64,000 bases of DNA, taken from Candidatus Daviesbacteria bacterium (lineage in GTDB: Bacteria > Patescibacteria > Microgenomatia > Daviesbacterales > UBA10151). Positions 1-8,134 of the stretch are shown here, piece after piece; the stretch's first letter is position 1; every line of letters begins with the position of its first letter. The notes under the pieces are model-generated. The model worked only from the letters and a program-made list of their open reading frames with translations, made no database searches and was not told the DNA's origin. Where the stretch lies: positions 372,001 through 436,000 of the forward strand of contig JACOXI010000003.1 of the NCBI GenBank assembly GCA_016176335.1, given 5' to 3'. The translations under genes and the position numbers were made by a program.

Positions 1-1
1 G

Positions 2-355
2 GAAAACTGGAATAAGTTAATTTATCCGGTAACGGGGGAGGTATTTGCTTCTGTTTTGGATATCAGGTCAGATTCGGCAACTTTCGGAAAAGTTGAAACT
101 TTTCAATTTGACGGTACAAATAGATTTGCGCTTTTTGTACCCAAAGGGATGGCAAACTCTTTTTGTGTAACAGGAGATGAGGATGTAAATTATTTGTATT
201 TGGTAGATAGCTACTATGATGGTTCTGATACAACCGCAATTGCCTGGAATGATCCTGATATAAAGATTGTATGGCCAATAAATGATCCGATAATTTCTGA
301 AAGAGATAAAAATAATCCTAAGCTGCGTGATCTATTTCCCGAAAAATTTAAATGA
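2..355 (+). CDS. rmlC: dTDP-4-dehydrorhamnose 3,5-epimerase, 3' part (5' end outside window)
   Basis: RmlC epimerises dTDP-4-keto-6-deoxyglucose in dTDP-L-rhamnose synthesis. The frame is open from base 2, so the N-terminus lies upstream; 117 codons are visible of a family that is usually about 180 aa. Visible family landmarks are DIRSDSATFGK, VPKGMANSFCV (family form roughly P-GFAHGF-V), AIAWNDPDIKIVWP and ERDKNNPKL. The catalytic His region would be in the missing part. A TTG at 56 is an internal codon and not the start, because homology continues upstream of it. The stop overlaps the start of rmlD (ATGA), so the two are probably translationally coupled. Confidence 0.9.
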   Translation, partial: ENWNKLIYPVTGEVFASVLDIRSDSATFGKVETFQFDGTNRFALFVPKGMANSFCVTGDEDVNYLYLVDSYYDGSDTTAIAWNDPDIKIVWPINDPIISERDKNNPKLRDLFPEKFK

Positions 356-1227
356 AGAAACTATTAATTTTTGGCGGTAGCGGCTTGGTTGGCTCCAAAT
401 TTATAGAAAGCCACAACCAAACTTTTGAAATTAACGCCCCTCCCGCCAAAGAAGTAGATATTTTAAACAAAAATCAAATCTTAAAAGCGTTGGAGGATTT
501 AAATCCCGACTCGGTTATAAATTTTGCAGCTTATACAAATGTTGAGCAAGCAGAAGAACAAACAGAAGATAAAGCGGGTGTTTGTTTTCAAATAAATGCA
601 ATGGGCGCAAAAAATGTAGCAGATGCTTGTCGCATTTTGGATAAACATCTACTCCATATTTCTACAGAATATGTGTTTGATGGAACAAAAGCGGAGAGGC
701 CTTATGTAGAAGAGGATAAGCCAAACCCTATAAATTGGTATGGACACACAAAGTATTTTGGGGAGCAATTTGTTTTAGGAAGTGGATGCAAATCGTCAAT
801 TGTCAGAATTTCTATGCCTTACTCTGCATATTATGAATTTAAAAAAGATGTTGCCAGATTTTTTCTTGAGCAACTTAAATTAAAAAATCCGATTAGAGCA
901 GTGGTAGATCAATTAATAACTCCTACACTGGTTGATGATATAGCAGACGCATTGTCAGAAATTGTCAAAAAAAGACTTGAGGGAGTTATTAATGTATCAT
1001 GTAAAAGTTCAACCACGCCATTTGATTTTGCAAAAACAATTGCGAAAGTGTTTGGTTTGAATGAATCTTTAGTCAATAGCATCAGTCTGACGGATTATAA
1101 CTTAAATAAAAAAGCCAAGATGTTGAAAAATTCAGCCCTCGATCCTTCCAAGTTTGATTCCCTTTTCCCTGGCGTTTTGCATACTTTGGATGAAAGTGTA
1201 AATTTATTCAAGGTAGTTGTTGAATAA
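352..1227 (+). CDS. rmlD: dTDP-4-dehydrorhamnose reductase
   Basis: This 291 aa extended SDR reduces dTDP-4-keto-L-rhamnose to dTDP-L-rhamnose with NAD(P)H in the cytoplasm. It has an N-terminal Rossmann loop GGSGLVG (residues about 8-14), NFAAYTNVEQAEE (the RmlD N-AAYT-V--AE block), ISTEYVFDG (usual form STDYVFDG, here E for D) and the catalytic YGHTK (about 130-134, YxxxK). Length is normal for the family. The ATG overlaps the rmlC stop by 4 bases. With rmlC it makes the last two steps of the rhamnose pathway; rmlA and rmlB are not in the window and may lie to the left. Confidence 0.9.
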   Translation: MKKLLIFGGSGLVGSKFIESHNQTFEINAPPAKEVDILNKNQILKALEDLNPDSVINFAAYTNVEQAEEQTEDKAGVCFQINAMGAKNVADACRILDKHLLHISTEYVFDGTKAERPYVEEDKPNPINWYGHTKYFGEQFVLGSGCKSSIVRISMPYSAYYEFKKDVARFFLEQLKLKNPIRAVVDQLITPTLVDDIADALSEIVKKRLEGVINVSCKSSTTPFDFAKTIAKVFGLNESLVNSISLTDYNLNKKAKMLKNSALDPSKFDSLFPGVLHTLDESVNLFKVVVE

Positions 1228-1255
1228 CTTTAGAAAATCCGATATAGTTACGATT

Positions 1256-2269
1256 ATGGCAGGTAAAAAAGCTTTCATCACAGGAATCTCCGGACAAGAC
1301 GGATCATATTTAACGGAATTTTTATTGGATAAGGGCTACGAGGTGGCAGGGTTGGTCAGAAGAAATGCTTTGGCGGAATTGGGTAATATTGAGAAATTTA
1401 AAGAGGAGGTTAGAATTTACTTCGGGGATTTGCAATTTCCCGAGTCCATTGTATTGGCCTTGTATGATTTTAAACCTGACGAAATTTATAATTTGGCATC
1501 TCTTTCTTCTCCCCTTTCGTCTTTTTCAGACAAATTCGCATCAATAATGGTGACCGGAGTTGGGGCTTTGCATGTATTTGAGAGAGCCAAACAGATTGTA
1601 CCGGATGCAAAAATTTATCAGGCTTCAACCTCCGAAATGTTTGGAGCGCCAAAACAGGTTCCCCAAAATGAAGATACCCCGCTTTCTCCCGCAAACCCAT
1701 ACGCGGCAGCCAAAGAGTATGCTCACAGGATGGCTGTAATTGCGAGGCAAGACAAAAATCAGCCGCAATTTATTGCCTGCGGAATTCTGTTTAATCATGA
1801 GAGCCCGCGTCGCGGATTAAATTTTGTGACCAGGAAAATTTCTGCCGCGGTTGCCTGTATTAAAAACGGCAGAAAGGAAGGGATCCCGTTAAATGAAATG
1901 GGTGAACCGATTGTTAAAAACGGCAAATTAAAATTGGGGGATTTGAATGCAAAAAGAGACTGGGGGTATGCACCGGATTATATCGAGGCAATGTATAAGA
2001 TCATGCAACAAAAGATTGCTGATGATTTTGTAGTAGCGACAGGTGAGGTACACACTGTCGAGGATTTTGCCAAAGAGGCTTTTGAGGTTGTGGATTTAAA
2101 TTATAACGATTATGTTGAGACAGATCCTCACTTTGTCCCGCCTATTCAAACAGGTCCTTTACACGGTGATGCGAGCAAAGCCAAAAAAGTTTTAGGTTGG
2201 GAACCAAAAACAAAATTTTCAGATCTTGTCAGAATAATGGTTCACGCTGATCTTGCTAAATTTTCCTGA
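1256..2269 (+). CDS. gmd: GDP-mannose 4,6-dehydratase-like SDR
   Basis: Gmd converts GDP-D-mannose to GDP-4-keto-6-deoxymannose, precursor of GDP-fucose, GDP-rhamnose and related sugars. The 337 aa protein has the Gmd-type nucleotide loop GISGQDGS, VRRN, ASTSEMFG with the catalytic T-S-E at about 125-127, YAAAK (149-153) and NHESPRRG. The C-terminal block (HGDASKAKKVLGWEP) resembles the Gmd D-SKA--LGW-P block, but the residues just before it differ from the usual form, so a related GDP-sugar dehydratase is possible. I chose the ATG at 1256, which is directly followed by the Rossmann strand; a TTG at 1217 would overlap rmlD. Confidence 0.82.
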   Translation: MAGKKAFITGISGQDGSYLTEFLLDKGYEVAGLVRRNALAELGNIEKFKEEVRIYFGDLQFPESIVLALYDFKPDEIYNLASLSSPLSSFSDKFASIMVTGVGALHVFERAKQIVPDAKIYQASTSEMFGAPKQVPQNEDTPLSPANPYAAAKEYAHRMAVIARQDKNQPQFIACGILFNHESPRRGLNFVTRKISAAVACIKNGRKEGIPLNEMGEPIVKNGKLKLGDLNAKRDWGYAPDYIEAMYKIMQQKIADDFVVATGEVHTVEDFAKEAFEVVDLNYNDYVETDPHFVPPIQTGPLHGDASKAKKVLGWEPKTKFSDLVRIMVHADLAKFS

Positions 2270-2287
2270 TTTCCCTACAATCACAGC
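2253..2287 (+). promoter_or_regulatory. predicted promoter for the GT2-GtrA gene, leaderless
   Basis: TTGCTA (2253-2258), a 17-base spacer, then TACAAT (2276-2281, 5/6 to TATAAT). The usual +1 seven bases after the last T falls on the A of the ATG at 2288. No Shine-Dalgarno sequence precedes the start. Inferred from sequence only. Confidence 0.55.
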
Positions 2288-3472
2288 ATGCGCAAAGTTT
2301 CGGTAGTACTTCCCACTTTTAACGAAAAAGCAAATATAGAAAAAACTGTGGAAAAAGTTTTTGAACAGGAAAAAAACTTACCAGATTGGGAAATCCACAT
2401 TGTGATTGCGGATGACATACGTTCTTCCGACGGAACGGAAGAAATTGCCAAAAAACTTGCAAGAAAAAATCAAAAAATACACTTTATAAAAGTTGACCCG
2501 GGCCTTGGAGTAGGACTTATTAAAGGTCATCAATTTGCAATAGAAAAAATCAAGCCTGATATTTTGGCACAACTTGATGCGGACGGACAGGTTGTTCCGG
2601 ATGTTTTGGTGAAACTGGTTACTACCATTCAGGAAGGATATAATTTGGTAATTGGATCCAGGTTTGTTACGGGAGGGAAAAATCAATTATCGCTGGCAAG
2701 AAAAATTTTTACATCAGGGGCATCCCTTTTTTGCAGAATGGTGATAGGACCCTCCGACATTAAAGAATTTACAAATTCTGCCAGGGCTTTTACACCAGCT
2801 CTTTTTGAGAAAATAAATTTAAACAGACTGCCCTGGAGAGAAAGGACTTTTATTGTCCAGCCCGCCTTTTTGCATGAGGCAATTTTGGCAGGAGCAAAAT
2901 ATAAAGAAGTACCCTTAATTTTTAAAAATCGCTTAGAGGGTTACTCCAAAAATAAAGTCTTCAATTATACTTATGACATTATTACTTATGGCATTGATGT
3001 AAAACTTCGAAGTCTGGGATTTCATGTCAGGTTTTTTTATTTTTCCCGCAGGGTCAAAACTTTGGTCAAATTTTCTTTGGTTGGATTTGTAGGAACAGTG
3101 GTAGATTTCTTCTTCTACAAAATGTTCATTAACGCTTTAGGTTTACCTCCCGCCACCTCAAAGGGAATCTCAACAGAAATTGCCATTATTAATAATTTTA
3201 TTTTAAATAATTATTGGACATTCAGGTATAGAAAGACTAAAACCAGAATTTGGCAAAAGCTGGGAATTTTTAACCTGGTCTCATTAGGAGGATTGGTGAT
3301 AGGAGTTTTAATAGTTAAGTATTTACATTTAACATTTGGGGATGGATTTATAAATGTTTTTGGTAGGCCAGTTGCCTACAACAATTTTTACTTTTTTGCC
3401 ACTATTCCCCCTGTTATGCTTTGGAATTTTATCGTTAACCACTTCGTAACATGGCGTCACCAGGAAGATTAG
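2288..3472 (+). CDS. polyprenyl-phosphate glycosyltransferase (GT2, DPM1-like) fused to GtrA
   Basis: The 394 aa protein joins a GT2 domain (about 1-235) that charges polyprenyl phosphate with a sugar from a nucleotide donor and a GtrA-like membrane domain (about 255-390). Visible are VVLPTFNEKANIEKTV at the N-terminus, the metal motif LDADGQ (about 96-101) and a second membrane part starting at VKFSLVGFVGTVVDF with about four hydrophobic segments and NNFILNNYWTFRY, typical of GtrA. The donor-pocket loop reads ADDIRSSDGT where DPM1 proteins have roughly VDDNSPDGT. The GtrA part may help deliver the lipid-linked sugar across the membrane. The 3' end overlaps the converging gene on the other strand by 4 bases. 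Confidence 0.85.
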   Translation: MRKVSVVLPTFNEKANIEKTVEKVFEQEKNLPDWEIHIVIADDIRSSDGTEEIAKKLARKNQKIHFIKVDPGLGVGLIKGHQFAIEKIKPDILAQLDADGQVVPDVLVKLVTTIQEGYNLVIGSRFVTGGKNQLSLARKIFTSGASLFCRMVIGPSDIKEFTNSARAFTPALFEKINLNRLPWRERTFIVQPAFLHEAILAGAKYKEVPLIFKNRLEGYSKNKVFNYTYDIITYGIDVKLRSLGFHVRFFYFSRRVKTLVKFSLVGFVGTVVDFFFYKMFINALGLPPATSKGISTEIAIINNFILNNYWTFRYRKTKTRIWQKLGIFNLVSLGGLVIGVLIVKYLHLTFGDGFINVFGRPVAYNNFYFFATIPPVMLWNFIVNHFVTWRHQED

Positions 3473-4638
3473 TTGAAAGGAGCAAGATTTGGTATTGAGG
3501 CTACGTTTTGGATAATGAAATTTTGGGAATATAAATAAATTGCCAAAGCAATAATAGGTAAAATAATTTTAAACTCTTTTGAAGTTAAGACTTTTTCAAA
3601 AGCTATCAGTACAAACGGTGTTATGGGTAATAAGTATCTGCTGATGTCGCGGTGGGCTATTAATGTAGAGGCCGCAAGATAGGTTAAAACAAAGAATGCC
3701 AAAGGATATAATTTTTGTTTTATCAACAGCACCCCGCCTAAAAACCCCAATATAAAAATGTAAACTATATCTTCAAGCCAGATATCCCCGACCCAAAATT
3801 GACCCTTGTTGAAAACCTGGAAGGGAGGAAAGGTCAGATGAATATTATCCCCGCTATGAAAGTATGCCCAAAAATCCCCATATGTTTGGCTATATAAATA
3901 AAATATTCCCCAAAGTCCTATGAGGATAAGAATAAGGGGGAAATATCTTAAGTGATCAAGATATGCTTTTTTAAACCCGACGATTTTGGATTGTATATAA
4001 AATTTATAGTGGATATATAGTGCCAGGGCTAAAAATAGCAATATTCCGGGGGGTCTGGTTATTTGGGCCAGTAGTCCAAATATGGCAGAGATCCAAATAT
4101 AGTAAGTATTTGAATATTTTTCGAACTTTAAGAAAAAATAAATAGATGTAATGACAAAAAAAATAAAGACTGGTTCGGCAGATCCGACCGAGTGGATGAT
4201 CACCCATCTTGCCGGTAGAAACAAAAATAGAATGGATAAAAACAGTGGTTTGTTACTTAATTTAAAATCTTTTACCAAAAAGTAGAATGCCCAGCTTGAG
4301 AGAATGGTAAATATCAAAGAGACTACAAGCATTGATTTCAAAAATCCCAAAAGCGGTGCAAAAATTAGTATCAATAGAGAATAACCGGGAAAGTGAGCAG
4401 CATAGTAATTTGCAGGAAGCGACTGGGGTATTTGGGCAACAAGATTAGGGTTGTAAAAAGATTTGGCAATGACAATATATTCCAATCCGTCAAAGTTGTT
4501 ATAGATTGTGGAAAAACCTTTTGAAAAATTTAAGCCCCAAAAATTGGGAAGGGATAAAATGTGGGGTAGCCAGATTAGAAGGGTGGCGAGAGAAACGGTA
4601 AAAGCGAGGACTAACAGATTAGATATTGTTTTGTTCAT
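3469..4638 (-). CDS. GT-C membrane glycosyltransferase, PIG-V/mannosyltransferase-like
   Basis: This 389 aa integral membrane protein has about 9-10 hydrophobic segments. The first periplasmic loop contains NNFDGLEYIVIAKSFY, resembling the acidic W-D--WY--IA loop of PIG-V-type mannosyltransferases, followed by AAHFPGYSLLI. Such enzymes use polyprenyl-phosphate sugars on the outer face of the membrane; the sugar here is unknown. It is a single minus-strand gene between plus-strand genes, with its 3' end meeting the GT2-GtrA gene and its own promoter in the 38-base gap to the next gene. A generic RgtA/B-like transferase is the alternative. Confidence 0.65.
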   Translation of the reverse strand: MNKTISNLLVLAFTVSLATLLIWLPHILSLPNFWGLNFSKGFSTIYNNFDGLEYIVIAKSFYNPNLVAQIPQSLPANYYAAHFPGYSLLILIFAPLLGFLKSMLVVSLIFTILSSWAFYFLVKDFKLSNKPLFLSILFLFLPARWVIIHSVGSAEPVFIFFVITSIYFFLKFEKYSNTYYIWISAIFGLLAQITRPPGILLFLALALYIHYKFYIQSKIVGFKKAYLDHLRYFPLILILIGLWGIFYLYSQTYGDFWAYFHSGDNIHLTFPPFQVFNKGQFWVGDIWLEDIVYIFILGFLGGVLLIKQKLYPLAFFVLTYLAASTLIAHRDISRYLLPITPFVLIAFEKVLTSKEFKIILPIIALAIYLYSQNFIIQNVASIPNLAPFN

Positions 4639-4651
4639 TTAATTAATTATA
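4639..4651 (-). promoter_or_regulatory. predicted -10 box for the minus-strand PIG-V-like gene
   Basis: Perfect TATAAT on the minus strand (4651-4646), with its last T eight bases from the A of the ATG at 4638, leaving a leader of 0-1 base. No good -35 and no Shine-Dalgarno are visible. Confidence 0.55.
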
Positions 4652-4659
4652 CAGGAAAA

Positions 4660-4676
4660 TATGCTAAACTTGAAAA
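4660..4676 (+). promoter_or_regulatory. predicted extended -10 for the GT2/GT-C fusion, leaderless GTG
   Basis: TATGC followed by TAAACT (4665-4670) forms an extended -10 (TG at 4662-4663). The +1 expected seven bases after the last T is the G of the GTG at 4677. It lies back to back with the minus-strand TATAAT at 4651-4646. Confidence 0.5.
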
Positions 4677-6857
4677 GTGAATCATCTAAAATCCCTCTCT
4701 ACGAAATCGCTATCTGTATTTTTCCCTCTATATAATGAGGAAGGAAATGTGGAAATTCTGGTTGAAAAAGCCTTAAAAGTCTTGGAGGGATTAAAACTTA
4801 AAGATTATGAAATACTTCTTATAAATGATGGCTCAACAGACAACACCGGAAAAGTTGCAGATAAGTTGGCTGTTGGGAATCGAAAAATTAGAGCTATTCA
4901 CCACCAGAAAAATTTAGGTTACGGTGAGGCCTTAAAGAGTGGATTTTATAATGCAAAATTTGATCTGATTGTTTATACGGATGGGGATGGACAGTTTGAT
5001 TTTTCGGAAGTCACCAAATTTTTGGAAACAATTGAAGACTATGATTTATTGATTGGATACAGGATTAAAAGGCAGGACCCTATTTTTCGAATTCTCTTTA
5101 AAAAAGGCTGGACACTCTCTCTTTGGATAATGTATCAGCTAACCTTAAGAGATGTTGATTGTGGTTTTAAGATGATCAAGCGGGAAGTACTGGAAAAAAT
5201 TCCCAACCTGGAATCTCAAAGAGGTGCAATGATCAATGCCGAGATTGCCATAAAGGCTAAAAAGTATGGCTTCAGGGTTGGTCAGATCGGAGTGAGCCAC
5301 TATCCAAGATTATCCGGCAAGCCGACAGGTGCAAGCTTAAAAGTGATCGTTCGTTCGTATGTTGATCTTTTAAGGCTTTGGTGGAAATTAAAAGATCAAA
5401 AATATGTTCTTATATTGCTTTTTTTAACTCTCGCGCTGGCAACATCCTTTCGTTTCTATAGGATTGATGCTTATATGACTTTTTTGGGAGATGAAGGAAG
5501 GGATGCTCTTATTATGAAAAGAATGCTTTCGGGAGATTTTCCTCTGATCGGTCCTCCTACATCTTTTGGGAATATATATTTGGGTCCGCTGTACTACTAT
5601 ATGATGTTTGTTCCAATGGTTCTGACTGGTTTTAATCCGGTTTCGGCAGCGGCCATGAATGCTTTAATAGGTCTTTTAACTGTCGGGTTTATCTATTATC
5701 TTGGCAAAATTTGGTTTGGAAGAATTTCGGGACTGATTGCAGCGTTCCTTTATGCCATATCTCCGGTGACAATAATTTATTCCCGTTCGTCCTGGAATCC
5801 TAATCCCGCACCTTTTTTTGCCCTGCTGGGAATTTTTAGTTTATATAAACTAAACAAAGGTGGAAATTTCCGTTGGCTTATTGCAACAGGCGCATCATTT
5901 GCAGCTGCTTTACAGATGCATTATCTGGCTATAATTTTAACTCCTATTGGGGCTTTCTTGTGGTTACATGAAATCTGGTACAGATCTTCAAAGAAGATGC
6001 ACATTAAAAATTTATTTTCAGGAACATTGCTTGGGATAATTTCTTTTCTTGCAGTTATGTCACCGCTTTTTATTTTCGATTTAAGACACAATTTTTTAAA
6101 CTACAGGGCAATCACAACTCTTTTTTCACAAAGCTCTGCTGTTGGTTGGGATATCATTCCGAATATAGTAAGGATTCCCTCTCTTTATTCTTATAATTTG
6201 ATCGGAAGATATATGACGGGGGAAAATTACTTATTGCAAGTTATACTTACTGTTTTAATTATTATTCCTTTTGTCAGGAGAAAAACTTTAAACTGGCCGA
6301 TTTTGGCTTTGGGAGTATGGTTAATTGTTGGTCTTTTCGGGATTTCCTTTTATCAGCAGAGCGTTTATGATCATTACTTGGGGTTTTTAAACCCTGCCCC
6401 GTTTTTACTTTTCGGGTCTCTGGCTAACCTTAAATTAGGTTTTCGTAAACTGATATATGTTGTACTTTTCATATTAGTAATTGCTTTGACTTGGGTAAAT
6501 TTGCAGAAAAATCCTCAACTTAATCCTCCAAACAGGCAGCTTAAAAGGACGCAAGATGTGGCAAAATTTATAATTAATCAAGCAAAGGGTGAGGATTTTA
6601 ACTTTGCACTACTGGCGAAAAATAATTATGATTCAGCTTATTCATTTTATCTTGGGGAATATGGTCACAAACCAAAGAACGTGCCGTTTGAAAAAACAGA
6701 TCAATTATTTGTAGTTTGTGAAGATCCTTGTGATCCCATATATTCTCCAAAATATGAGATTGCCGCGTTTGGCTGGACGCTTGTTGAAAGAGAATGGGAT
6801 TTTGAGGGTATTCAAATATATAAGCTTATTCATAATCCGGAGGAATTAAAACAATGA
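4677..6857 (+). CDS. fusion: GT2 polyprenyl-phosphate glycosyltransferase + GT39/ArnT-like GT-C transferase
   Basis: This 726 aa protein has two enzymes in one chain. Residues about 8-230 are a DPM1-like GT2 domain: FPLYNEEGNVEILV, LINDGSTDNTG, YTDGDGQFDF (DGD at the metal site) and DCGFKMIKREVLE. From about 240 it becomes a polytopic GT39-like transferase, with LGDEGRDAL (acidic pair near 271) followed by a short Y-rich stretch, LGPLYYYMM, in the first outer loop and then many membrane helices. The GT2 half would make polyprenyl-P-sugar that the GT-C half uses, a donor-channelling arrangement (inference). The start is a GTG without Shine-Dalgarno, at the expected +1 of an extended -10. The stop overlaps the next GT2 gene by ATGA. 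Confidence 0.85.
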   Translation: MNHLKSLSTKSLSVFFPLYNEEGNVEILVEKALKVLEGLKLKDYEILLINDGSTDNTGKVADKLAVGNRKIRAIHHQKNLGYGEALKSGFYNAKFDLIVYTDGDGQFDFSEVTKFLETIEDYDLLIGYRIKRQDPIFRILFKKGWTLSLWIMYQLTLRDVDCGFKMIKREVLEKIPNLESQRGAMINAEIAIKAKKYGFRVGQIGVSHYPRLSGKPTGASLKVIVRSYVDLLRLWWKLKDQKYVLILLFLTLALATSFRFYRIDAYMTFLGDEGRDALIMKRMLSGDFPLIGPPTSFGNIYLGPLYYYMMFVPMVLTGFNPVSAAAMNALIGLLTVGFIYYLGKIWFGRISGLIAAFLYAISPVTIIYSRSSWNPNPAPFFALLGIFSLYKLNKGGNFRWLIATGASFAAALQMHYLAIILTPIGAFLWLHEIWYRSSKKMHIKNLFSGTLLGIISFLAVMSPLFIFDLRHNFLNYRAITTLFSQSSAVGWDIIPNIVRIPSLYSYNLIGRYMTGENYLLQVILTVLIIIPFVRRKTLNWPILALGVWLIVGLFGISFYQQSVYDHYLGFLNPAPFLLFGSLANLKLGFRKLIYVVLFILVIALTWVNLQKNPQLNPPNRQLKRTQDVAKFIINQAKGEDFNFALLAKNNYDSAYSFYLGEYGHKPKNVPFEKTDQLFVVCEDPCDPIYSPKYEIAAFGWTLVEREWDFEGIQIYKLIHNPEELKQ

Positions 6858-7582
6858 AATTGTCTGTTGTAATACCTGCATATAATGAGGAAGGAAATCT
6901 TAAGAAAGGGGTTTTGGAGGGGGTTGAAAAATATTTGAAAGGGAAAGATTATGAGGTAATTATTGTTGATGACGGTTCAGCAGATGAAACAAGGAAGATA
7001 GTAAAAAAATATATATCCAAAAATGAGAACTTTAAGTTAATTGAGAATTCTCACGGTGGGAAAGCAATGGCGGTGATGACCGGGATGTTGGCAAGTAAGG
7101 GAGAGGTAATTTTATTTACCGATATGGATCAGGCAACACCGATAAAGGAATGGGATAGATTTTCTCCTAAATTTGAGCAAGGTTATGATTTGGTGATTGG
7201 TTCCCGCAGGGGGAGGAAAGGAGCGCCCATGGTGAGAAAACTGGCAGCTTGGGGGTTTTCCGTTCTTCGTGGAATAATTTTAGGTCTGCCATTTTCCGAT
7301 ACCCAATGTGGATTTAAAGCTTTTAATAGAAAATCAATTGAAAAAATTATTCCAAAGATTAAGGATGAGTGGGGAGTGGTGCACTTTAGGGGGGGAGCTG
7401 TTAATGCCGGATTTGATGTCGAGCTATTATATCTTGCCAAGAAATACGGCTTTAAGGTTGCAGAGGTTGATGTTGAGTGGAACTATGTTGATACCGAAAG
7501 AGTACAGGTTATCAAAGATGCCCTGGCAGCAATATATGATATGCTCCGAATTAGAATTAATGATTTATCAGGTAAATATTAA
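6854..7582 (+). CDS. polyprenyl-phosphate glycosyltransferase, ALG5-like GT2
   Basis: The 242 aa GT2 enzyme resembles dolichyl-phosphate beta-glucosyltransferase (ALG5): VVIPAYNEEGNL, IIVDDGSADETRKI, HGGKAMAVMTGM, then DMDQAT (about 90-95) where ALG5 proteins have DADGAT, and SDTQCGFKAFNR. It probably loads a hexose on polyprenyl phosphate at the inner membrane face. It lacks clear membrane helices beyond a short hydrophobic stretch. A GGAGG lies ten bases before the ATG, inside the end of the upstream gene, so this gene has a plausible Shine-Dalgarno and is coupled to the fusion gene through ATGA. Confidence 0.82.
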   Translation: MKLSVVIPAYNEEGNLKKGVLEGVEKYLKGKDYEVIIVDDGSADETRKIVKKYISKNENFKLIENSHGGKAMAVMTGMLASKGEVILFTDMDQATPIKEWDRFSPKFEQGYDLVIGSRRGRKGAPMVRKLAAWGFSVLRGIILGLPFSDTQCGFKAFNRKSIEKIIPKIKDEWGVVHFRGGAVNAGFDVELLYLAKKYGFKVAEVDVEWNYVDTERVQVIKDALAAIYDMLRIRINDLSGKY

Positions 7583-7605
7583 CCCTGTTAGATTTTTTGA
7601 TAATG

Positions 7606-7620
7606 TGGTAATTTAATCAA
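7606..7620 (+). promoter_or_regulatory. predicted extended -10 for the three-zinc-ribbon gene
   Basis: TGTGG precedes TAATTT (7609-7614, only 3/6 to TATAAT but with the TGn extension); the expected +1 is the A of the ATG at 7621. This is the weakest of the leaderless candidates. Confidence 0.35.
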
Positions 7621-8133
7621 ATGAGCGATTCAACTGATGTATGTCCTAAATGCGGTGCTCCCTTGGGAAATGTTACAGAAACACAAAGCGGAAAAAAGCT
7701 ACAAAAGTGTTCTAAGGGTTTTTGGAATAAAGAAGAGAGAAGAAATGAGGGTTGTGATTATGTTAAGTGGTTGCAAGTTGAACCTCAAGAATTAGATGAA
7801 AAATGCCCCAAGTGTGGTAATAATTTAATTTTGCAGGTTACCCGTTTTGGCAAGAAGTTGAAGAAATGCTCAACCGGGGGGTGGGATAAAGAAGCCAAAA
7901 AAGCTACAGGGTGTGACTTCGTAGAATGGATTACAGGCAAAACAGAACCTTTGGGTGTAGATTGTCCAACTTGCGGGGAGAAATTAGTTTTATTTACAAC
8001 AGCAAATGGAAAGAAGATGGAGAAATGTTCAACATCAGGATGGGATTCTAAAGAGAAAAGACCAACAGGTTGTACTTACATTAGATGGTTAAAGCCAGGG
8101 GAGACACCTATACCTTCAAAATCAGGAGGATAG
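7621..8133 (+). CDS. protein of three tandem zinc ribbons (topoisomerase-type C4 fingers)
   Basis: The 170 aa soluble protein is three copies of one ~50-residue unit: CPxCG, 17-18 residues, KKxxKCS, then W, with a fourth Cys after 14 residues in GC-(Y/F)--W. Units start near residues 8, 62 and 117. The four-cysteine layout resembles the zinc fingers at the C-terminus of type IA topoisomerases, but no catalytic domain is present. It could bind single-stranded DNA or RNA; the role is unknown. It stands at the border of two glycosyltransferase blocks, converging with another zinc-ribbon gene one base away. The start ATG is at the expected +1 of an extended -10. Confidence 0.75.
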   Translation: MSDSTDVCPKCGAPLGNVTETQSGKKLQKCSKGFWNKEERRNEGCDYVKWLQVEPQELDEKCPKCGNNLILQVTRFGKKLKKCSTGGWDKEAKKATGCDFVEWITGKTEPLGVDCPTCGEKLVLFTTANGKKMEKCSTSGWDSKEKRPTGCTYIRWLKPGETPIPSKSGG

Positions 8134-8134
8134 A

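Noticed and set aside
1217..1255. Upstream TTG start for the GDP-mannose dehydratase gene
   Set aside because: It overlaps rmlD and adds 13 residues before the Rossmann strand; the ATG at 1256 fits the family start.
7308..7616. Open frame of 102 codons overlapping the end of the ALG5-like gene
   Set aside because: It lies in another frame over conserved GT2 sequence and its translation shows no family features.
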